Assembly (NCBI RefSeq): GCF_024197615.1
Contig: NZ_JAKUKE010000001.1
Location: 834,424 to 898,423 of the forward strand
DNA: 64,000 nucleotides
Reading direction: 5' to 3'
From: Desulfuromonas sp. KJ2020
Lineage (GTDB): Bacteria; Desulfobacterota; Desulfuromonadia; Desulfuromonadales; SZUA-540
The notes beneath the pieces were generated by a model. It was not told where the DNA came from. It ran no database searches and saw nothing but the letters and a program-made list of their open reading frames with translations. Positions 59,345-64,000 of this stretch are shown one piece after another. A program made the position numbers and the translations under genes. Positions within the stretch are counted from its first letter, which is position 1. Each line of letters starts with the position of its first letter.

Positions 59345-61798
59345 ATGCTAAAAAAGCTCCTGTCTATTCTAATGCTGCTTATTTGTGTTCTACCGTCACA
59401 GGCGGAAGATTCCCCTCCTAAAGAGGATTCCACTGTCGTTTACCCCGGAGTGGCCGAGGTTGTTCCCTCTTTAGCCAGACTTCAGACACAGACAGCCAGT
59501 GCCCTTACGAAAACGCGTGAACTTGAAAATCTGACCGACACGAAGACTCAGATTGAGCAGCTTCGCGTCAGGCAGGAGGACCTCAGCCGTTGGATCAAAG
59601 AACAGGGCGATCCCACCGGTTGGAATTACGATCGACTGGCCGAGACAGTGTCCAAATTGACGGCACAGGAAGCCGAACTGGACAGGATAATGTCCGCCCT
59701 CATCGATAAAGTAGTGGAATTGGAGAAATTAAAAGAAGCATGGAAGGATCGTCAACTTTATTGGCGTAATTGGCAGGATTCACTGACTCCTTCGGAAACC
59801 AAAGTGGCGACGGAATCATTCAATAACGCCTCGGATCTCACGGTGGAAGTTCTTCAGGCCATTGAAAAGGCTATGCCAAGCCTGGTCGATCTGCAAAAAC
59901 AGGTGACCGCCCTGCAAACGGCCAGCCTGGAAATGAGAACAGAAATCGAGTCCTACATGAAGGATTTTCGGCGGCAAATCTTCAGCAAAACAGGGCCCCC
60001 TTTTTATTCCCGCCAGTTTTATGAGGCCTTTAATGCCGACCTGTTTGATGCTGTGGTTGCTGGTGTGCACTCCGTAAAGGGGCAAGCCTCTGGTTTTTGG
60101 CAGCGGCAAGGCTGGGTTGCCCTCTTTCAGGCCATGCTGGCGCTGGGGTTGGCTGGCTTTATCAAGAGGTATAGGCGCTTGGCCGAGGTTACCCAGGAGT
60201 GGCACTTTATTCTTGACCACCCCTGGGCGACAGGAGTGTTCGTCGCTATCGTTTCCCTCGGATTTCTTTACACTGAGGTTCCGGGGCCTTACCGCCTGGG
60301 ACTTTGGGCCTTGGCCGCCTTTTCCGCGGCGGTTCTAACGGCAGGCCTGCTTAAAAACCCCCGAAAAATTGCCATGGTTTACGCCGTGGCGATCCTTTCT
60401 GTCCTCTCAGTTGCCTTGCAGTTGATCGCCTTGCCCTCGCCGCTCTACCGGCTTTACCTGGCCACGATCGCCATGGTTGGCATTCCCTTCCTGCTGTTTA
60501 TGGCCAAAGGCAATCAGAAGGTTCACAGCGGCCGGGTCAATGGCTTTACCTTGCTGCTTCGTCTGGGGGCGGGTGTCCTGCTGGTTTCTCTCGTCGCCCA
60601 GATTGGCGGGTTTAGTAATCTGGCTTCCCGTTTGATAGAGTCCAGCGTTGAGACTATTTTTCTCTATATTTTTACGACCATGAGCATTCGGCTGGGTCAT
60701 GGTGGAGTCGATTTTCTCTTCAGTCGGCCCGCCTTCAGGACAAAACTTTTTTTCATCCAATTTGGCGTCGAGCTTCAAAACCGCCTCAAAGGGCTGGTAA
60801 GGGTCGCCTTCCTGGTCTTTGCCATCCTCTATTTGAGTCAGATTTGGGGCCTCTATGCGTCTGCCGGGCAGGCCGTGAATCAGATTCTGGGCTACAGTTT
60901 TACCCTCGGCGAAATCACGATTTCCGTCGAGATGATTTTGCTGGTGGCTTTCACTGTTTATGTCTCTATCGTAGTTTCCTGGTTTTTAAAAGCTGTACTT
61001 GAGGCGGAAATTTTCCCCAGAAAGCACTACGATCGAGGGGTACGGGATGCAATCAAAAAGTTGCTCCACTATTCCCTGGTTCTGCTTGGCTTTCTGTTGG
61101 CCCTTAGCATTGCGGGCATTGAACTGAAGAACCTGGCCGTTGTTCTTGGCGCCTTTGGTATCGGCATCGGTTTCGGATTACAGAATATTGTCAATAATTT
61201 CGTCAGTGGCCTGATCCTGCTTTTTGAGCGACCGGTCAAGGTGGGTGACACTCTTGTTGTCGATGACGAGTGGGGGCTGGTCAAAAAGATCGGGTTACGC
61301 TCGACCATTGTGGAGACCTATAACCGGGCCGAAATCATCGTTCCGAACTCGGACCTGATCTCCCAGAAGGTAACCAACTGGAGTCTCTCGACGCGGGTGG
61401 CGCGGGTGGTTCTCCCCGTGGGGGTAGCGTATGGAAGCCATGTTGAGAAAGTACTGAGCATTCTTGGGGAGGCGGCCAAGGCAAACCCGGATGTCCTGAG
61501 TGATCCTGAACCATCCCCCATTTTTACAGGATTCGGTGACAGCTCGCTTGACTTCGAACTCAGGGTCTGGGTCGAAGATGTCGGCCAGATGTTGGCGGTG
61601 AAAAGCTGGCTGGGCCAATATGTGGACAAACGTTTTCGAGAGGAAGGGGTGGAGATCCCCTTTCCGCAGAGAGATCTTCATGTACGATCCATCGACTCGC
61701 TGGTGCTGTCCAGCTTGAGAGAGAATACACCGAGCCGTCAGGACGAAAAAAAACCGCAAGAAACTCCTGCCTCCGGGCAGGAGTCCTTGCGGGAGTGA
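59345..61798 (+). CDS. MscS-type mechanosensitive channel, large form
   Basis: An 817-residue protein: signal peptide (about 1-20, ending SQAED), a periplasmic coiled-coil region (about 50-230), a series of about eight further transmembrane helices, then the MscS core (GIGFGLQNIVNNFVSG, 610s; LLFERPVKVGDTLVV) and its cytoplasmic vestibule (about 660-780). This is the MscK/YbdG-type large design that vents ions at osmotic downshock. I start at ATG 59345 with GGAG upstream. The disordered C-terminus contains a minus-strand terminator. Confidence 0.92.
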   Translation: MLKKLLSILMLLICVLPSQAEDSPPKEDSTVVYPGVAEVVPSLARLQTQTASALTKTRELENLTDTKTQIEQLRVRQEDLSRWIKEQGDPTGWNYDRLAETVSKLTAQEAELDRIMSALIDKVVELEKLKEAWKDRQLYWRNWQDSLTPSETKVATESFNNASDLTVEVLQAIEKAMPSLVDLQKQVTALQTASLEMRTEIESYMKDFRRQIFSKTGPPFYSRQFYEAFNADLFDAVVAGVHSVKGQASGFWQRQGWVALFQAMLALGLAGFIKRYRRLAEVTQEWHFILDHPWATGVFVAIVSLGFLYTEVPGPYRLGLWALAAFSAAVLTAGLLKNPRKIAMVYAVAILSVLSVALQLIALPSPLYRLYLATIAMVGIPFLLFMAKGNQKVHSGRVNGFTLLLRLGAGVLLVSLVAQIGGFSNLASRLIESSVETIFLYIFTTMSIRLGHGGVDFLFSRPAFRTKLFFIQFGVELQNRLKGLVRVAFLVFAILYLSQIWGLYASAGQAVNQILGYSFTLGEITISVEMILLVAFTVYVSIVVSWFLKAVLEAEIFPRKHYDRGVRDAIKKLLHYSLVLLGFLLALSIAGIELKNLAVVLGAFGIGIGFGLQNIVNNFVSGLILLFERPVKVGDTLVVDDEWGLVKKIGLRSTIVETYNRAEIIVPNSDLISQKVTNWSLSTRVARVVLPVGVAYGSHVEKVLSILGEAAKANPDVLSDPEPSPIFTGFGDSSLDFELRVWVEDVGQMLAVKSWLGQYVDKRFREEGVEIPFPQRDLHVRSIDSLVLSSLRENTPSRQDEKKPQETPASGQESLRE
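61746..61784 (-). terminator. Minus-strand terminator inside the mscS 3' end
   Basis: ACTCCTGCC (61763-61771) and GGCAGGAGT (61776-61784) form a 9-bp stem with a 4-base loop. The minus transcript then reads TTTCTTGCGGTTTTTTTT. It suits the convergent ytxH-type gene ending at 61830. Confidence 0.45.
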
Positions 61799-61829
61799 GT
61801 TCAAAAACCTTTCTGGCGGATAAAGGTTG

Positions 61830-62177
61830 TCAGTCCCAGTTTTTGGAAAGTTTCTTTTTTTGTTTTTCCAGGGACTTCTGGCCACTTTCGATGGCATCGA
61901 CGAATTGACGGCGCCATTCCTCGGCGACCTCTTCTCCCTGGCTCAACATTTCGCTCGTTCGATCGTTGAGGTCTTCGACAAAATCCGCCAGCGAGTGGAC
62001 CGTGTCCTGAATCCGGGCTTCCGCCTCGTTCCGAACTTTTTTGGAGTAGCGGACGATCTGTTTTCGCGTTTTTTTGCCCGACTGCGGGGCAAAGAGCAAG
62101 GCCAGGCCTGCTCCAATGACTCCTCCGGCGACCAACATCATGGCCCCCACGGTAGCGTTGTTTTCCCTCTCGCTCAT
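61830..62177 (-). CDS. YtxH domain protein
   Basis: A 115-residue protein with one transmembrane helix in VGAMMLVAGGVIGAGLALLF (about 11-30), followed by APQSGKKTRKQI, the YtxH/Gas-vesicle-like motif, and a long helical tail (about 45-110). YtxH proteins are stress-associated with unknown mechanism. The start at 62177 (MSEREN) is chosen because of the perfect AGGAGG; a Met 11 codons earlier lacks it. Confidence 0.85.
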   Translation of the reverse strand: MSERENNATVGAMMLVAGGVIGAGLALLFAPQSGKKTRKQIVRYSKKVRNEAEARIQDTVHSLADFVEDLNDRTSEMLSQGEEVAEEWRRQFVDAIESGQKSLEKQKKKLSKNWD

Positions 62178-62341
62178 GGCATCCTCCTTATTTTTTGGTG
62201 GCATTTTCATTTAATCATAAAATAGACCTCCCGCAAGAAGCTTCGCGGATAACAAATAATGGGCATCGACCTAACCAGGTGTTGAGGGGGGGAGAGAAAC
62301 GTGCTAATTTGTCGCAGCCAATGGCAGGAAGGGGGTTGCGA

Positions 62342-63331
62342 ATGAATAAGCGTCCTTGCATGGAAGTTCTCGGTACGGGAAGGGCGGTGCCCGAAAAAAT
62401 TCTGACCAACCAGGATCTGGAGAAGATGGTAGACACTTCAGATGAATGGATTTTGGCGCGAACGGGCATTCGGCAACGGCATATCGCCGAACCGGGGGTG
62501 CCTCTCTCCTTCTTTGCCGCCCGGGCTGCCCGGGAAGCTCTTGCGGATGCCGGAGTCGCCGCGGAGGAAATAGATCTGATTATTCTCGGCACGGTGACTG
62601 GGGACAGCAAGTTCCCCGCCACCGCCTGTGTAGTTCAAGACCTGATCGGAGCCAGCAAGGCGGCCGCTTTTGATATTTCGGCGGCCTGTTCCGGCTTTCT
62701 CTACGGGTTGCAGTTGGCTGAAAGCATGATGGCCATTCAGGGGTATCGACGGATATTGTTGATCGGGGGCGAAATTCTTTCCTCTATGGTGAATTGGCAA
62801 GATCGCGATACTTGTGTCCTGTTCGGAGATGGCGTGGGCGCCGTCGTGCTCGGCCCGGGACAGGGGGCATGTGGAATTCTTAGTACCACGATCCATAGTG
62901 ATGGCGCTTTTCGGGACCTTCTCTATAGCCCCGGTTGCGGCAGTCTGAATCCCCCCAGCCATGAAAACGTCGACAAGATGCTGCATACCATTCGTATGGA
63001 AGGTCGCGAAGTGTTCCGCCACGCGGTGACATCCATGGCCGATGCGCTCAATCAGGCTCTTGATATGGCCGGCGTTGTCGTGGAAGACCTGGACCTGCTG
63101 ATCCCTCACCAAGCTAACCTTCGCATAATCGAGGCCGTCGGCAAACGCTTCCGGCTTTCTCCTGACAAAATATACGTCAACGTGGATCGTTTCGGCAACA
63201 CCTCGGCTGCCTCCATTCCCATCGCGCTAGATGAGGCACGCAAAACCGGGCGCATTGCTTCAGGTTCCCTCGTCGGCATGGTGACGTTCGGTGCCGGATT
63301 TACCTGGGCGGCCGCCGTGGTCCGTTTCTGA
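62342..63331 (+). CDS. fabH: Beta-ketoacyl-ACP synthase III
   Basis: A 329-residue thiolase-fold enzyme with the catalytic Cys116 in ISAACSGFL, His in LIPHQANLRI and Asn in FGNTSAASIP. FabH condenses acetyl-CoA with malonyl-ACP to begin fatty acid synthesis. No other fab genes are near; a stand-alone or accessory copy. The ATG at 62342 follows GGAAGGGGG. Confidence 0.94.
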   Translation: MNKRPCMEVLGTGRAVPEKILTNQDLEKMVDTSDEWILARTGIRQRHIAEPGVPLSFFAARAAREALADAGVAAEEIDLIILGTVTGDSKFPATACVVQDLIGASKAAAFDISAACSGFLYGLQLAESMMAIQGYRRILLIGGEILSSMVNWQDRDTCVLFGDGVGAVVLGPGQGACGILSTTIHSDGAFRDLLYSPGCGSLNPPSHENVDKMLHTIRMEGREVFRHAVTSMADALNQALDMAGVVVEDLDLLIPHQANLRIIEAVGKRFRLSPDKIYVNVDRFGNTSAASIPIALDEARKTGRIASGSLVGMVTFGAGFTWAAAVVRF

Positions 63332-63411
63332 CTTTCTCTTTTTGCTTCTCCTGCTTGCCTTGACGCATTTTTGCGTTAAACTGAAAGCAAAAGGAAAGGA
63401 GGACTAAGGGA

Positions 63412-63519
63412 ATCGAGACATCACAAACGGACATAGAAAAGTCGTCCCCGATGGGGGATATTCATCGTTCTGCCCCGCAGGACGAAGATGCCGGCAGAAA
63501 AAACCCGGCGGAAAAGTAA
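63412..63519 (+). CDS. Possible 35-residue ORF with an ATC start
   Basis: An excellent AAAGGAAAGGAGG site is followed after about eight bases by ATC at 63412. The frame of 35 codons ends with TAA at 63517-63519 at the base of the terminator. The predicted peptide is hydrophilic (starts IETSQTDIEKSSPMGDI). No ATG, GTG or TTG exists in the frame until ATG 63451, which has no ribosome site. It may be a rare-start small protein or simply a remnant leader. Confidence 0.3.
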   Translation: METSQTDIEKSSPMGDIHRSAPQDEDAGRKNPAEK

Positions 63520-63552
63520 AAGGCCTCTCAACAGCATATTGAGAGGCCTTTT
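63517..63552. terminator. Bidirectional terminator at the right end
   Basis: AAAAGGCCTCTCAA, a 7-base loop and TTGAGAGGCCTTTT. It serves the fabH side on the plus strand and the convergent cytochrome gene on the minus strand. Confidence 0.9.
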
Positions 63553-63565
63553 GACGTCAAAAGAG

Positions 63566-64000
63566 TTACTCACCCCGCAGTTTTCGAAGAACCTCCGGAT
63601 TTTCTTCATTTTCAGCCAGAATGACATGACAGGTCATGCAGTCGCCGGAGATCGTCTGGCCATCCTCGCTTTCGTGCATGTCATCATGGCAGCGAAAGCA
63701 GCCGATATCGAAGCTTTCCCCATGCCCAATATGATTAATGTAGGTGTTCCAGGCAATATTCATGCTGGGCCAGACGTTTTGTCGGTAGGCTTCCTGGGTC
63801 CCGCGTATGGCTGTCTGCAGCCATTGGGGTTTAGAGGCCAGCAGGTCAGGATATCGTTCTTCGTACCATGCCGTCAGGCGCTCGGCGATGGCGGCCTCCG
63901 CTTCTTCCTGGCTGGTATAGCTGTCTGTGATGGCGATAAGAGCCTGTTCTTTGACGAAAGGCAATTGCCTGGGAATTTTCCCGGATAGGAGTTTTTCATC
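63566..64000 (-). CDS. C-terminal part of a multiheme c-type cytochrome (partial)
   Basis: The minus frame is open to the right edge (about 145 codons seen) and the start lies outside. It holds two heme motifs, CFRCH and CMTCH, each in a NapC/NirT-like or Cbc-type context: an upstream HIGHGESFDIGCFRCHDDMH and a downstream CMTCHVILAENEENPEVL. Such proteins carry electrons from the quinol pool to periplasmic cytochromes. The stop TAA/TGA side is followed by the bidirectional terminator. Confidence 0.8.
   Translation of the reverse strand, partial: DEKLLSGKIPRQLPFVKEQALIAITDSYTSQEEAEAAIAERLTAWYEERYPDLLASKPQWLQTAIRGTQEAYRQNVWPSMNIAWNTYINHIGHGESFDIGCFRCHDDMHESEDGQTISGDCMTCHVILAENEENPEVLRKLRGE

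Noticed and set aside
1-64000. CRISPR arrays, tRNA/rRNA genes, insertion sequences, prophage or known defence genes
   Set aside because: I looked for repeat-spacer spacing, tRNA-like cloverleaf signals, and transposase or integrase motifs and saw none; a covariance or repeat search would be needed to exclude them fully.

Overview
The window looks like chromosome of a Gram-negative, metal-respiring deltaproteobacterium of the Desulfuromonadales/Geobacter group. Pointers are a 13-heme lipoprotein cytochrome with both CX2CH and CX4CH heme motifs, a periplasmic di-heme peroxidase operon, a two-subunit 2-oxoacid:ferredoxin oxidoreductase, a CarD regulator, an HrcA/CIRCE-controlled dnaK operon and an Mrp antiporter in the gene order of membrane-bound hydrogenases. 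The DNA is GC-rich and genes are dense. I saw no rRNA, tRNA, CRISPR array, transposase or integrase. The taxon is inferred from gene content only.

Layout. 1-4.2 kb (minus): the end of a CusCBA-type metal efflux operon (the adaptor runs off the left edge) and a PerM/AI-2E family membrane protein. 4.4-9.5 kb (plus): GtrA, a family-2 glycosyltransferase, an ArnT-like family-39 glycosyltransferase and an OmpR-type two-component pair, probably one envelope-glycan modification unit with its own sensor. 9.7-15 kb: a DUF302 protein, a 71-residue protein, the oxidoreductase pair, an ADP-ribosylglycohydrolase homologue lacking the usual metal ligands, and an exported DsrE-like protein. 15.5-18.4 kb: the 13-heme cytochrome behind a sigma-54-like promoter. 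18.5-25.5 kb (mostly minus): a short-chain dehydrogenase, an orphan NosL, a fatty-acid hydroxylase-type membrane protein, comM, trxB and a nitrilase-family amidohydrolase.

26.0-34.1 kb (plus): an eleven-gene operon with mrpE-F-G, two small MrpA-C-terminus-like subunits, mrpB-C-D, two further MrpD/NuoL-like proton-channel subunits separated by an 88-residue membrane protein, and a universal stress protein. There is no full-length MrpA and no hydrogenase or ferredoxin module, so it is most likely a Na+(K+)/H+ antiporter. 34.1-42.2 kb: hemW, then hrcA-grpE-dnaK-dnaJ under a sigma-70 promoter with a CIRCE operator, and a periplasmic-binding-protein-like lipoprotein-activator homologue. 42.2-50.6 kb: a ketopantoate-reductase-family gene, carD, ispD-ispF, glnS, cysS, uvrB. 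50.7-56.3 kb: a long acyl-CoA dehydrogenase, a small membrane protein, a UbiD-family decarboxylase, DoxX and a cysteine synthase. 56.5-59.1 kb: an exported operon of di-heme peroxidase, Tat-exported metallophosphoesterase and monoheme cytochrome. 59.3-64 kb: an MscS-type channel, a YtxH-domain protein, fabH, a possible 35-codon ORF with an ATC start, and the C-terminus of a multiheme cytochrome that enters from the right edge.

The parts most worth a second look are the repeated-module cytochrome and its promoter, the divergent ADP-ribosylglycohydrolase, the Mbh-ordered antiporter with three proton-channel subunits, the peroxidase/metallophosphoesterase/cytochrome operon, and several short operator-like repeats. 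I did not find a convincing new defence or mobile system.
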